A stretch of DNA of 64,000 bases, from NCBI RefSeq assembly GCF_900497805.2, contig NW_020954581.1, positions 1,111,147 to 1,175,146 of the forward strand, read 5' to 3'. Shown one piece after another: positions 34,896 to 45,399 of the stretch. The translations under genes were made by a program, and so were the position numbers. Source of the DNA: Vombatus ursinus. Lineage: Eukaryota > Chordata > Mammalia > Diprotodontia > Vombatidae. Position 1 is the stretch's first letter. Every line of letters begins with the position of its first letter. A model generated the notes under the pieces. The model saw only the letters and a program-made list of their open reading frames with translations. It was not told the DNA's origin and did no database searches.

Positions 34896-34904
34896 TTCTT
34901 GTAT

Positions 34905-35328
34905 GGGATAACCAATGGAACCTCATTCTTACATATGTATTACAGGTGGAACTTGGAACTCCTGAATCCAAAAACAGCTTTCCGTTCTGCTAGTTGCAAA
35001 CTAGTCATTATTCTTATTATTTCTTACCAGGTGATTAAGACTGTCTACTGAGAATAAAGGGGGGAGGAACTATAACTCTGTGATTTTAACCTCATTTTGC
35101 ATTATATAATCTGGTCCCATCCCTCCATATGAAAATAAGCCACAAAGCAGTAGTAAAAATCTAGAATTTTTTTTAATCTATGAATTATGATCTATCCACC
35201 TGACCATGGTTTTTGTGGTATGGGTTTCTGAGCTTTCTGGGAATTGTTGCCCAACTAGCCACATTGCTGGAAGAAAATGCTTTCTTTTTTGTAAAGGAAG
35301 TTATTTATTTTTAACACTCAAGGTTTTA
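34905..35328. other. unassigned intronic DNA
   Basis: Nothing recognised. Confidence 0.4.
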
Positions 35329-35332
35329 AAAC

Positions 35333-35505
35333 AGGTTCTTAATCTGTTTTTGTGTTATAGACATTTTTAGCAGTCTGGTGAAACCTGGGGATCCCTTCTC
35401 CGAATAATGTTTTTAAATGCATAACATAAAATATAGAATATTACAAAGGAAACCAATTCTGTTGAAATGTAGCTGTCAACATTTTTTTAAAATGAGTTCA
35501 CAAGC
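35333..35505 (+). mobile_element. DNA-transposon-like (MITE) fragment
   Basis: GGTTCTTAATCTGTTTTTGT, CAGTCTGGTGAAACCTGGGG, GAATAATGTTTTTAAATGCA and AAAGGAAACCAATTCTGTTG belong to a widespread mammalian repeat whose ends read GGGTTCTTAAC. Related copies are at 48828 and 50619. I read it as a hAT-like non-autonomous element; the family name is uncertain. Confidence 0.55.
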
Positions 35506-35664
35506 CCAAGGTTAATCACCCATTTAGAAAGTTTGTCCACTAGTCCTTCACTGATGCCACATGAGGGTATAGAAGTGGCTTCATGTTTTTGAAAGCTCTG
35601 CCTGTAGAACCCTGACCTGGGGGGGGGGGGGAGGTCCTGCCTACTTGGATGGGATCTAAGAAAA

Positions 35665-35800
35665 TCAATCAATCAGTAAGCATGTATTAAGTGCCTACCA
35701 TGTTCCAAGCAATGTGCTTACAAAAAGAGGCAAAAGATAGTTCCTGCCCTCAAGGAACTTATAATCTAACGAATAAAAAGAATATGAGAGGAAGAGGAGT
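35665..35800 (-). repeat. L2 LINE 3' end
   Basis: AATCAATCAATCAGTAAGCA, TTAAGTGCCTACCATGTTCC, CTGCCCTCAAGGAACTTATA. Decayed L2-like text may continue to about 35945. Confidence 0.8.
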
Positions 35801-35994
35801 TTCGTAATAAAACATGAGGGTCCCAGAGGAAGGGAGGGCAGAGTGGCATGGGGATTGGGCTAGGCTAGATCTCAGCTAAATAGAAATAAAGGGATGTGGA
35901 AAGAGTGAGCAGAGGGAAAAGATTTTCAGTTTAGGAGAAAGACAGGTGAGCCCCAGGAGAAGAGAGTCCAAACAGGAATGCAGCATGGTAGGAG

Positions 35995-36565
35995 AGGACA
36001 TAATTGTCCCTTCCTACTCCTCCCCGAATTCTATTAACAGTGACTCTGTTCTCTCTCTCACTCTCCTGAGGGAGAGCCCCACAAAGGGAAAGGGGCAGGG
36101 GCACGGGCAGCAAGAAGAGAAGCAACCCATCTCATCCCCTCCCTTCACCTTCATGCCATCCATTTCTCTCACCCTGACCCCGTGTTGTCGCTGTCCCCTA
36201 CTAACCCCTACGAGAGTCTCAAACCTTCCTCGTTGACTTCCACGACCAACTCATATTAATAAACTCCATTCTGATGCCCACCATTGTCTCTGATGATGTC
36301 AGTATTCACATTAATGGCTCATAATAATTTTGTCTCTAGCTTCATCAACCACCTCAGCTGGTATAACTTCCATCTCTTCTCTGCGTCAGTCACCTAGGAT
36401 GATTAGAACTTAGACTCCATCATCATTTAAAGGTGCTCCGTCTCCAAGATCCTGAACTCTGAAATTCCCTTTTCTGATTATACCTCCTCCCATTGCCTCA
36501 CTCCTCCTCTGTCATTCTCTCTCATTGTGACACCCAATCTCTCAGTCCCTCTCTGTTCTCCTAGG
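35995..36565 (+). repeat. L2 LINE, 5' part of the remnant
   Basis: Pyrimidine-rich sense text with AACAGTGACTCTGTTCTCTC, CTTCATCAACCACCTCAGCT, CTGGATG-less decayed phrases; it is followed by further L2 at 37100-38455, with the composite unit 36570-37088 between them. Confidence 0.55.
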
Positions 36566-36569
36566 ACAT

Positions 36570-37088
36570 TCATTCAACAGTGTGGTGCAGGGGGAAGCAT
36601 GCTGGATTTTGAGTAAGAGCATTCAATCCTGACTCTGATGCTTCCTGCCTGTGTGACCTTGGACAGATCACTTAATCTCCCTGGGCCTCAGTTTACTCAT
36701 CTGTAAAATGGGACCTGCTTCACATTTTCCTGTCTCTCCATCCATAGACAGAAGCAGAAAAGTTCAGATTACATTACATTGTATGTCAACAGAATGAGCA
36801 ATCAGAGCTTTTTTTTTTTTTCCTTTTTAATGTCAATAGGTTTTATGAAGCAAGGACTTTGATTGCAGTGGATAGAACACTGGGCCTGCAGTCAGGAAGA
36901 CCTGAATTAAATATGACCTCAGACACTTACTAGCTGTGTGATCCTGGGCAGATCACCTAACCCTGTTTGCCTCATTTTCCTCATCTACAAAATGAGCTGG
37001 AGAAGGAAATGGCAAACCCTCCAGTATCTTAGCCAAGAAAACCCCAAATGGCATCACAAAGAGTTGGACATGAGTGAACAGTAACCAA
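36570..37088 (+). repeat. composite SINE unit, copy A (inverted relative to 41828-42388)
   Basis: Three parts in order: a MIR/THER-like SINE (36578-36713), a non-SINE tail with GCTTCACATTTTCCTGTCTC ... GCAATCAGAGC and a T run (36714-36852), and a head-less WSINE (36865-37088) with the unusual GAATTAAATATGACCTCAG. The minus-strand copy B shares all three parts and the shared oddities. Confidence 0.8.
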
Positions 37089-37099
37089 ATCTACTTCAA

Positions 37100-38455
37100 A
37101 TTGTTCTAGATTCATTAATAAACATGTTTATTGCTTCTGATATGGTTTCATTTCCCTCCCTTCCATCTCAACCCTATAGCCAGCCATTTCAATAGAGTGT
37201 TGTCCTCAAATTCCTTTCCCTGTTGTTCTTCCACTATTCCTATCCTTCTACTTGCTAATCCTTGGCTATCCCCACCATCTGCTCCTGGAGGAAGCAGGAA
37301 GCTACCAATTGGGTTGGGTTCACAGCAAATTCAAGCTAATATAAACTTGGCCCTCATCACTACATGGCAATCCTTTTATTCATCACTTACTCCTTATCCT
37401 CTTCTCATAGTAGCTTTTCCAAACTTATTCCTGTGAACTCAAGCCTCCCACACTACACCCCTGACTTGTATCTCAACAGATCTTCCTTTTTGTTTTATGA
37501 AGATTGAAGTCATCTGTCATAAGCTTCCTCATCTGTCCACTAGACTCCTGTATCTCTTCATGTCATCACCCATATTCATCCTTGCCTTTAAAATCAGAAT
37601 CTTTGGAGGCCCCATTCTTTTGAAGGTTCACCCCCTACTTGTACCCTCAATCTCATCCACCTACATTCCTTCTGTACTTCTTTGTTCTTTCCTTCTTTCT
37701 GTCTTTATTCTCTTCTCCCTCTGTTGGTCCCTTCCCCTTATCCTTGCCACAGTCAACCCTTGCCAAACTTCTGGGCTGATGATCCCATCCTTTTCTTTTT
37801 TTTTTTTCTTTTTGTTTTTGTTTTTTGCTAGGCAATGGGGTTAAGTGACTTGCCCGGGGTCACACAGCTAGTAAGTGTTATGTGTATGAGGCCAGATTTG
37901 AACTCAGGTCCTCCTGACCCCAGGGCCAGTGCTCTATCCACTGTGCTACCAAGCTGCCCCCAGATTCCATCCTTTTCCATCTCCTCTAGGAGTTTGCAGT
38001 TTGGGTATCTCTCTCCCCCTCTATCTTCATTTTTTCTTTCTTCACTTTCCCCCCAATCCACCCACCCAATCTCTTCTTATGTATTGGTGTCTTCAGCATT
38101 GCCCAGAGCAATGGTCAGGTCTCCTCCAACCTTAAAATTAAAAAAATAAAGACAAAAACACCCAGTAGTTTGTTTAACTTTGCCATCCCCTCAAGCTATC
38201 ATCCTATATCTCCCATTTCCTTTCACAAACAAACTTGGAGAAAAAGACATCTCATTGCCTATACTCCCAATCGTACAACTTGACTAAAATTGCTGTCTTC
38301 AAGGTTACCAAAAATCTCTTTAATTGCTAAAACCAATGACCTTTTAAAAAAAAAAAGTCTCATTCTTCTTTATCTTGCTATAACTTTTAACACTTGATCT
38401 CCCCTACTGGATGTTGTTTTGTCCGTTGGCTTTTATTCAGTCCTATTTAACTCAA
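37100..38455 (+). repeat. L2 LINE body
   Basis: Sense L2 phrases include CACTAGACTCCTGTATCTCT, ATCATCCTATATCTCCCATT, GCTGTCTTCAAGGTTACCAA and TAACACTTGATCTCCCCTAC. Many stops. A short SINE interrupts it at 37796-37962. Confidence 0.75.
37796..37962 (-). repeat. short tRNA-derived SINE with target-site duplication
   Basis: A T-rich run (its reversed A tail), then GGCAATGGGGTTAAGTGACT, TTGAACTCAGGTCCTCCTGA, ACCAAGCTGCCCC. Flanks GATCCCATCCTTTTC (37781-37795) and GATTCCATCCTTTTC (37963-37977) differ at one base. Its sequence is close to the inferred consensus, so it is among the younger insertions. Confidence 0.9.
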
Positions 38456-38610
38456 TAAACAATTATGCACTATTATGTGCTGGGCATTGTGCTAAGCAGT
38501 GGGGATACAGTTTTTTTTTAAGAGAGAGCCCCTGCCCTCAAGGATGGGCAATCTAATGGTGAAAGATAACACACAGAAGGAAGCTGGGAAAGGGGAAGGA
38601 GTTGGGTGGA
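38456..38610 (-). repeat. L2 LINE 3' end
   Basis: AACAATTATGCACTATTATG, TGCTGGGCATTGTGCTAAGC, CCCCTGCCCTCAAGGATGGG. Confidence 0.75.
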
Positions 38611-38699
38611 CACACACCAGAGGATACCTGCCTTGGACATCTTGTTCCATTGAGTTGAAACCAAGCAGAGCTACAGATGGAAAGTGGAGACAAATTCCC

Positions 38700-39510
38700 T
38701 AGTCTGAAATTTAGGGCCCCCACAATCTACTTTCAGCCTGTCTTTCCAGGTTTATGTCGTACAACTCACCCATAGTGTGAACAAACTTTATATTCCAGCC
38801 ACATTGGACTGCTAGGTATTCCTACCTCTGGTACTTATAGTTGTGCAACCTTGGACAAGTCACTTTACTTCCCTGGATCTAAGTTTCTTTATCTGTGAAA
38901 TGAGAGGGTTGAAATAAGTAGCCTTTAAGAACTCTTCCATTTCTATGATCCTATGCTTCCTACATTCTTTTCCTTCATTTTCTAACTTCCATGCATTTTG
39001 CACAAGCTTCTCCACCACTCCTGTGCCTAAAATGTACTCCCTTCTCCACTTGCTCTGTTGAAATCCACCTTTTCTTTCAAAGACTAGTTCAAATGTCACC
39101 TCTCCCATGAAGCCTTTCCTGATCTCCACCACCACTTTTGTCCACATAATTATAGGGATTCAGAATGTGGCTTTAAAGCAATAGATTGACATGTTCCATC
39201 CAGGAACAATGACAGAGTTGATTTGATCAAGGTTTATGATTCCCAAATCACAGTTTTATCCCCAGATAAAAGTGATTCTGCTTCCTTAAATTCTCTAAGA
39301 GCACTTTGCTTTGATTTCTCCTATGCTCCTATCATATTCTACTTTGTATCATACTCCTTCCTATGTGTGGCATATCCCTTCTATAGTCCATTTTCATTAG
39401 ATTGTAAGTTCCTTAAGGGCAAAAACTTTGTTTTCTTCTTTGTTTTCTGAGGTACTAGCACAGTGCCTTGCACACTTAATAAATTTGCTTAATAAATATA
39501 TTTCGAATTG
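38700..39510 (+). repeat. L2 LINE 3' part with a MIR inserted
   Basis: TATATTCCAGCCACATTGGA, ATGAAGCCTTTCCTGATCTC and, after an unassigned piece at 39150-39240, TTAGATTGTAAGTTCCTTAA, CACAGTGCCTTGCACACTTA. A MIR (38825-38965) with AGTCACTTTACTTCCCTGGA splits it. Confidence 0.75.
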
Positions 39511-39644
39511 ATTAACTCAAGGACACTTTAGAGTAAGGTTGCTTGAGGAAAGAGCAGAGGACAAGAAGCCACAAGGACCTCTGCTAGAAGCAAATGAGCC
39601 TATTCTCATTGGAAGTTAGGGACTCAAGTCTGTCCATAGGTTCT

Positions 39645-39870
39645 GAGCCCCTATGGTGGCAGGCCTCAGTGTGGTTTTGGGACCCCTGGGTATGCCTGAG
39701 AACCTTTCAGAAGGTCTGCAAGGTCAAAACTATTTTCATAGTAATACTAAAATATTTTCATTTCTGGTATGGTGGAAGTAACCCACATAAACAAGAGCTC
39801 CTTAGTAGATCCTCAGTGATTTTTTTAAGGGTATAAAGGAGTCCTGAGAAAAAGAATTTGCGACATGCTG
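39645..39870 (+). mobile_element. hAT-like DNA transposon fragment
   Basis: AGGTCTGCAAGGTCAAAACT, ATTTTCATAGTAATACTAAA and the end AGGAGTCCTGAGAAAAAGAA resemble a Charlie-type non-autonomous hAT element known across mammals. Assignment is by memory of the consensus. Confidence 0.5.
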
Positions 39871-39879
39871 CCTTTGGGG

Positions 39880-40565
39880 AAGTTAACTTTAGAAGCAAAG
39901 CTAAAAGCCAAAGAGTACTAAAGAGAGAATAGTAAGTAAGCTCTTCATGGCAGCATGAACGACTTAGAAACAGATTTTATCCTCTTTTAATGGACATGGC
40001 TTAAGTCAGGCTTTGGTTTACTTAGGTTGTAGTCAGAGCAGGGTAGAAAACAGCAGGGCCCTACTCATGTCTAAACGTATTCTTTCTCTTAAGTATCTCT
40101 CTTTATAGTGTTTCTATGATTACCTACATTTCTTATAGAGCTTTAAATTGTATGTAGTATTTGTTAGCAAAAATTATTTTGTTTGGGAAATTTTAGATGA
40201 AAGACTACCATTTTCAGCTAGGGATTTAACATCTCTTGGAGTACAGACATTGTCTGATAACACATGTAGGAAAAAATGCCTTCACATGAAAATTTTCTTT
40301 GAATTTTCCTATAAACAAAAAATTTTCATAAAGGTCAATCTAGGAAAAGTTCACACTTAACAAAAAAAAATTCTTCTGCATACTTGTTCCCAAAATTGTT
40401 CTGAAATTAGTGGAAAATAAAAGGTCGAGAGAAAACAAAAGAAGGTAAATACTGTATACTCACTGAGTTCTTGTCAACATTCAGTATGACTGATTGTTTC
40501 CCATTTCCAAACCATGACGTGACTTCCACCACAAGTGGCACTAATGTGAACCCTGCAGACACAAG
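39880..40565. other. unassigned intronic DNA
   Basis: Nothing recognised apart from short A runs. Confidence 0.4.
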
Positions 40566-40569
40566 CTTT

Positions 40570-40690
40570 CAGCAGGCACCAGGCTCTTTGGGGACTGAGC
40601 CTGTGTGTTCTCTTTGCCCTCATCACCTAGCACAGTTGTAGGCATATGTTAGGTGCTTAATAAATGCTGGTTGAATACTTACTGAAATCC
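40570..40690 (+). repeat. L2 LINE 3' tip
   Basis: TGTGTTCTCTTTGCCCTCAT, CACAGTTGTAGGCATATGTT, GGTGCTTAATAAATGCTGGT. Confidence 0.75.
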
Positions 40691-40691
40691 C

Positions 40692-41055
40692 TTAAAGAAA
40701 CAGGAAAATTCAACTGTAGAGCCAAGTATATTCCATCCTACCTTAGTGATGCCAAATCCAAATATTTTTGGGGGGGAGGGGGAAGGGGGTCCTGGACCTA
40801 CAATTTTTTTTTGAAGTAGGGAACTTTTATGAGAAAACTCCCTCTATTGGTGGGTGCAAACCAGCAACTTTTCCCAAGTTTATAGCTTTAGAGAGTTTCT
40901 GGGGCACTATAGTATACATAGTATAAGGCCAGCTCACTAACTACTTTCACTAAACTTTCTCCTATGAAAAGATAACTAATAACAGGACATATGTTTGAAA
41001 AAAAAATAACTGGCAATATGAAGCAATGATAAATGCTAATTAAATGGTACAAGGC
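40692..41055. other. unassigned intronic DNA
   Basis: Contains a G-rich patch (GGGGGGGAGGGGGAAGGGGG) near 40770-40789; otherwise nothing recognised. Confidence 0.4.
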
Positions 41056-41059
41056 AACA

Positions 41060-41245
41060 AGTCAGACTCATTCAGAGGGCAGATCAGTTCCACAGAGGAC
41101 TGGAGATATGAGCTCTTAAAGAATGGCTAGAATTTATATAGGCAGAGAAGCATGGGGAGGGCATTCTAGGCAGAGGAAATAGATCAGAGGTAGAGATGAG
41201 GAAGCTAAAAGAGTGTCTTGGGGATACTGAGTCAGAGCTATAACC
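41060..41245 (-). repeat. L2 LINE fragment, weak
   Basis: GGGGAGGGCATTCTAGGCAG and GAGGAAATAGATCAGAGG-type text match antisense L2. Confidence 0.5.
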
Positions 41246-41504
41246 AGCATGGGGCAAGGAGGCCTCTGCCTCAGGTGATGCTCAGTATAGAGGGAGTTGA
41301 ATTGGTCCCAAAGGCAGGCGAAAGGAAGGGAAATTGACTCCTGGTCTATACCAAGGAGGGGAAAGGTAGAAGAGGCAGGACCTCAACATTCCCAGAGGCT
41401 CTGATTAATGTGCTTTACCCACTGCTGTCAGCCCTGCTGGGTCTGAGGTAGAAAGTCAAACCTTCTTCTGGTCCTCAGTGCTCTCACATTGAGAGATAGA
41501 TAAC

Positions 41505-41690
41505 AGGGTCCAAAAGAAGAGCGCTAAATTTTCCATCCAGGGACTTGGGTCCAAATCCTGATCCTGCCCCTCCTAGCTATGTAATGTGAGTAAGCAATCA
41601 GTCCCTAATGGGCCTCAGTTTCCTCTTCCAAAAAAATAAAAGAGTTGGACTAGATGACTTTCTAATGTCCCTTCTAGTTCTAAAACTATG
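41505..41690 (+). repeat. MIR/THER SINE hosting a truncated SINE insertion
   Basis: AGAAGAGCGCTAAATTTTCC, GGGCCTCAGTTTCCTCTTCC, GTTGGACTAGATGACTTTCT; the end TAAAACTATGATCCC resumes at 41750. Confidence 0.75.
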
Positions 41691-41749
41691 GTATTTTTTT
41701 CTTTTTTTTTTTTAAGAATTTTTTTCTGGAGGCAATCGGGGTCAAGTGA
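41691..41749 (-). repeat. 5'-truncated short SINE with target-site duplication
   Basis: Only the reversed tail and GGAGGCAATCGGGGTCAAGT are present. The 10-bp flanks TAAAACTATG (41681-41690 and 41750-41759) are identical. Confidence 0.8.
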
Positions 41750-41827
41750 TAAAACTATGATCCCAAAGGAAAAGAATAGTATTCCTGTTACCCATCCAAT
41801 GAAATAAATGGCATTTTTAAAAAATTG

Positions 41828-42388
41828 TTGTTGTTCAGTCATTTCAGTTGTGTCCAACCCTTCGTGACCCCATTTGGGATTTTCTTGGCAGTGGTTTGCC
41901 ATTTCCTTCTCTAGCTCATTTTTTACAGACGAGGAAACTGAGGCAAACAGGATTAAATGTCTTGCCCAGGGTCACACAGCTAGTAAATGTCTGAGGTCAT
42001 ATTTAATTCAGGTCTTCCTGACTCCAGGCCCAGTGCTCTATCCAACCAACCAATTTATAAAACCTATTGACATGTGAAAAAAAAAAGCTCTGATTGCTCC
42101 TTCTATTGACGTACAATATAATGTAATCTGAACTTTTCTGCTTCTGTCTATGGATGGAGGGACAGGAAAATGTGAAGCAGGTCATAGGAATATAGATTGA
42201 GAGCCAGGAGGGAACCTTGGAGACCCACTAATCCAATCAGTTCATTTTACAGATGAGTACACTGAGGCCCAGGGAGATTAAGTGATTTGTCCAAGGTCAC
42301 ACAGGCAGGAAGCATTAGAGGCAGGATTGAACCCAGGGTCTCTGATTATAGAGCTGGGGTCCTTCCCACTACTGCACCTCCTCCTTTG
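41828..42388 (-). repeat. composite SINE unit, copy B
   Basis: In reverse complement it reads MIR/THER-like SINE (42388 to about 42180), tail (about 42180-42048), then a WSINE lacking its head (about 42047-41828). The tail is about 95% identical to copy A (5 differences in about 95 aligned bases by eye). Copy B keeps about 60 bp of SINE 3' sequence that copy A lacks. Confidence 0.8.
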
Positions 42389-42607
42389 AGAACTACTGCT
42401 AAGGCTGCAGAAGTGTGAGCAGAGAGTTGAAGTGTTTTTCTGGACTGCGCTACGTCTCCAGTGGGGAAACAATGGTCCACAAGCGTCCTTCCAAATAGAC
42501 AAATGTTCCTGGGCCTCCCCTAGAACTTCATTTGGGGCTGAGAAGTGGCCCTTCCTGGGAGCTTTCAGCAGCTATTCCAAAAGAGACTTACTTGTTTCTC
42601 TTTATAG

Positions 42608-42814
<207 letters not shown>

Positions 42815-42969
42815 TAGCTGGGAGATTTTCATTTCTAAGACTAATCACTAAATGACAAGGGTTCTTTTTTGTAAGACTTTTCAAATGAGCCTAGCAAATA
42901 TTTATTTTCAAAATGCCATATTTTCTGTTGTTTTTAATAAACATATATACTCATACAAAATATATATTG

Positions 42970-43070
42970 TATAGAGGCAGCATGCCATGAGGTCAGGAAG
43001 GTCTGAGTTCAAGTCCTGACTCAGGCACATACTAGCTATATAACCTCACTTCTCAATAGCGTAAATAGCT
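42970..43070 (+). repeat. tRNA-derived SINE fragment
   Basis: GAGGCAGCATGCCATGAGGT, TGAGTTCAAGTCCTGACTCA, ATACTAGCTATATAACCTCA. Confidence 0.7.
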
Positions 43071-43074
43071 CTAT

Positions 43075-43185
43075 TATAAATGGATTATATTATTATATAA
43101 TAGATTATAAATAGATTATATTGTTATATAATATATATTATAAATAGATTATATTATTATATAATATATAATAGATTATAAATCG
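43075..43185. repeat. AT-rich minisatellite, about three 31-38 bp units
   Basis: Units begin TATAAATGGATTATATTATT, TATAAATAGATTATATTGTT, TATAAATAGATTATATTATT. Confidence 0.85.
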
Positions 43186-43224
43186 CAAGAGAGTTATTGA
43201 GCTGCGTCAATGGTAGGAATTCTC

Positions 43225-43310
43225 CGCACTGACGAAATGTTTGTATAGTATGTATATGTGTGTATATGGATGTGAGTAGTATGCATGTATGTATGTGTAT
43301 GCATGTAGAT
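43225..43310. repeat. TATG-rich microsatellite
   Basis: ATGTATATGTGTGTATATGG and GCATGTATGTATGTGTATGC. Confidence 0.8.
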
Positions 43311-43414
43311 ACAGGGTATTTTGAAAGTGATAATAGGCACTTAGTAAATCCTGATTGACTAAGTCACTAGTTGTATTCAAGGCTTTTCAAATAAGCTTCG
43401 GGGAGGGGGAGTGC

Positions 43415-43770
43415 TGTGGTTGTAATAAGAAGCTCTCTAGATTTGAAATTAGACTGGATTTTAATCCTGCATCTGTCACTTACTATCTGAGTGACAAATA
43501 ATAGGCACAATTACAGTCATAACATTTATCTAGGGATCAGTTTACATACGTTACCTCACTTGAACCTCACCTTGGCCCCGTGAGGTAGATGCCACCCGTG
43601 TGAACATTTTATAGAGAAAGAAGCTGAAACCAAGGTGTCCCCTGATTTCCCTCTTCCAAGTCCAGGCCCCCTTACACTGCACTGCTCTTCCTCATCACAT
43701 TTCATCTCTCTTTGCTTAAGTTCCTCCATGCAAAGTGAGGAAACTGAGCAGGTTTCTCCCACTTCTAAAT
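43415..43770. repeat. MIR-type SINE pieces in both orientations
   Basis: 43420-43500 reads as + (TTAATCCTGCATCTGTCACT). 43500-43650 reads as - (ATACGTTACCTCACTTGAAC, CCCCGTGAGGTAGATGCCAC). 43715-43775 reads again as + (AAGTTCCTCCATGCAAAGTG). Confidence 0.55.
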
Positions 43771-43984
43771 CCTAGGATGTTCCACAAGAAGAGGAATAAA
43801 TTCAGCTCTAGTATTCTATGAATCTCTGAATATGATTCTCAGTCTGCCCTCTGTCTCTGGTTACATAAATGTACCTCTAAAATCTAGGCATTCATTTTAA
43901 AATGGGTTTTTTTTTAAAAGAACTTTGTTGTCTTATGGCAAATCTTTCCAAAAACTTCAGATCTGTCATCTTGGAGTCACTTCA

Positions 43985-44125
43985 GTTCAATTCCACAAAC
44001 GTTTGTTTAATACCAAGGCACCCTGTCAGGTACTGGGAATACAAAGATGGAAAGGGACTATCGGTGAACTCAAGATGCTTATCATCTAATACTGGGAGTA
44101 GAACATAAATATAAACAAGGAAGTT
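43985..44125 (-). repeat. L2 LINE 3' end
   Basis: CACCCTGTCAGGTACTGGGA, GAACTCAAGATGCTTATCAT. Confidence 0.7.
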
Positions 44126-44189
44126 AGAAGGTGGAATGGGATGTGGGAAGAGAGAGAATCTGGGAAGCTACAATGAGAACTTTCTAAGA

Positions 44190-44640
44190 ATCACTGAATT
44201 TGAGAATTAGGAGGGCCCTCAGTGGTCATCTGGTCCAATCCATATGTGAAAGGAATGACCATGGTACCCAATAAATGGTCATTCAGCCTCTGCAGGAAAA
44301 CTTCCCAGAAGAGGAACCCACCACCTCTCAAAGCATGCCATTCCACTCTTAGACAGCTTTTGTTGTGAAGAAGGCTTTCTTGACATCAAGCCTAAATTAA
44401 CCCCTTTGCAACTTTCACCCGTTTCTCCAGGCTCTGCACTCTGGAGCCCAACATGACAAATCCAGTGCCTTGGATGCTTGAAGACAACTATCATGTTGTT
44501 TCCCCTCTCTCCCCAAGTTTTCTCTTCTCTAAGCTAAATATGTCCAGTTACTTCAACCAGTTTTCATATGATATGGACTCAGAGGCCTTCTCTATCTTGG
44601 TTATCCTCTTCTGTACACTCTCTAGATTACCAATATCTTT
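44190..44640 (-). repeat. L3/CR1 LINE 3' part
   Basis: GGCCCTCAGTGGTCATCTGG, ATTCAGCCTCTGCAGGAAAA, CACCACCTCTCAAAGCATGC, TTTGCAACTTTCACCCGTTT, GGTTATCCTCTTCTGTACAC: an orderly 450-bp antisense CR1/L3 tail. Confidence 0.82.
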
Positions 44641-45257
44641 TTTTTTTAATTGCATTTAACTAGAGAGAGAAAGATCCCTTGAGTGGCATGGAAAAAGAAG
44701 GAAGTCGAGAAGATCGCATCTCAATAGGACCTTGAAAAGAGAGATGGATTTCAAAAGATAGAGACAAAGGGTAGAGCTGAGAGTAGGCTGCATCAGGAAC
44801 AAAGACCGGTATATAGGAAAGGACAAGACAGAAATTAGGGTCACACAAGTCTACTTTGGCTGGGATGCCATGGAGAAGAGTAAGACATAAGGCTGGGTAA
44901 ATAAGTTAGGGTAGTGAATTCCAGAATTATAGTTTACAGGTGATGGAGAGCCATGGAAGGTCTTTGTGTAGATCATGGCAGACTAGGAGAGTAGGAGGTT
45001 GGTGGTAGCATCAACAGAAATGGAGAAGCTGAGAGGCTAGGTAGGTTAAATAGGGATGGGAAGGATGGATCTGATTTTAGACTTGTTAAATTGAAGTGAT
45101 GGTGAGAAATCCAGGTGGAATTATCCAATAGGCAAATGGAAATACATGACTGGAGCTCTTGGGAGAAGTTGGGATAGAGGTATAGATATGAGAGCCAATT
45201 AATCATTGGGAGTAGATCAGATAATAATGGAAAAGTTGAGAGAATAAAGGGAGTCTA

Positions 45258-45350
45258 GTTAAGCACTTCTTAAACTGTGGGTCACAAGGGGTTGAGAGCC
45301 ATAGTTTAAGAAGCGCTGAAGGGGATGCAAGTGGAAAAAGTTTAAGAAGC
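45258..45350. mobile_element. possible hAT-like DNA transposon fragment
   Basis: CTTCTTAAACTGTGGGTCAC and its partial inverse CATAGTTTAAGAAGCGCTG give near-inverted ends about 30 bp apart, like a deleted copy of a MITE with short inverted termini. Confidence 0.45.
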
Positions 45351-45399
45351 CCTGGGACAAAGCCTTGGGAAACACCCATATTTAAGCATAACATATGTA

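Larger units (their letters stand above)
1..42607 (+). other. DDAH1: DDAH1 intron (3' part) before the penultimate coding exon
   Basis: No coding exon was recognised in this stretch. In particular I did not find the preceding DDAH1 exon, which in mammals encodes the segment with the catalytic histidine. The interval ends in a good 3' splice site: a pyrimidine-rich run around 42590-42603 followed by AG at 42606-42607. It is built mainly of SINEs, L2/L3 LINE pieces, simple repeats and unassigned unique DNA. Whether all 42.6 kb is one intron is inferred from the absence of other DDAH1 exons; the upstream exon lies outside the window. Confidence 0.85.
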
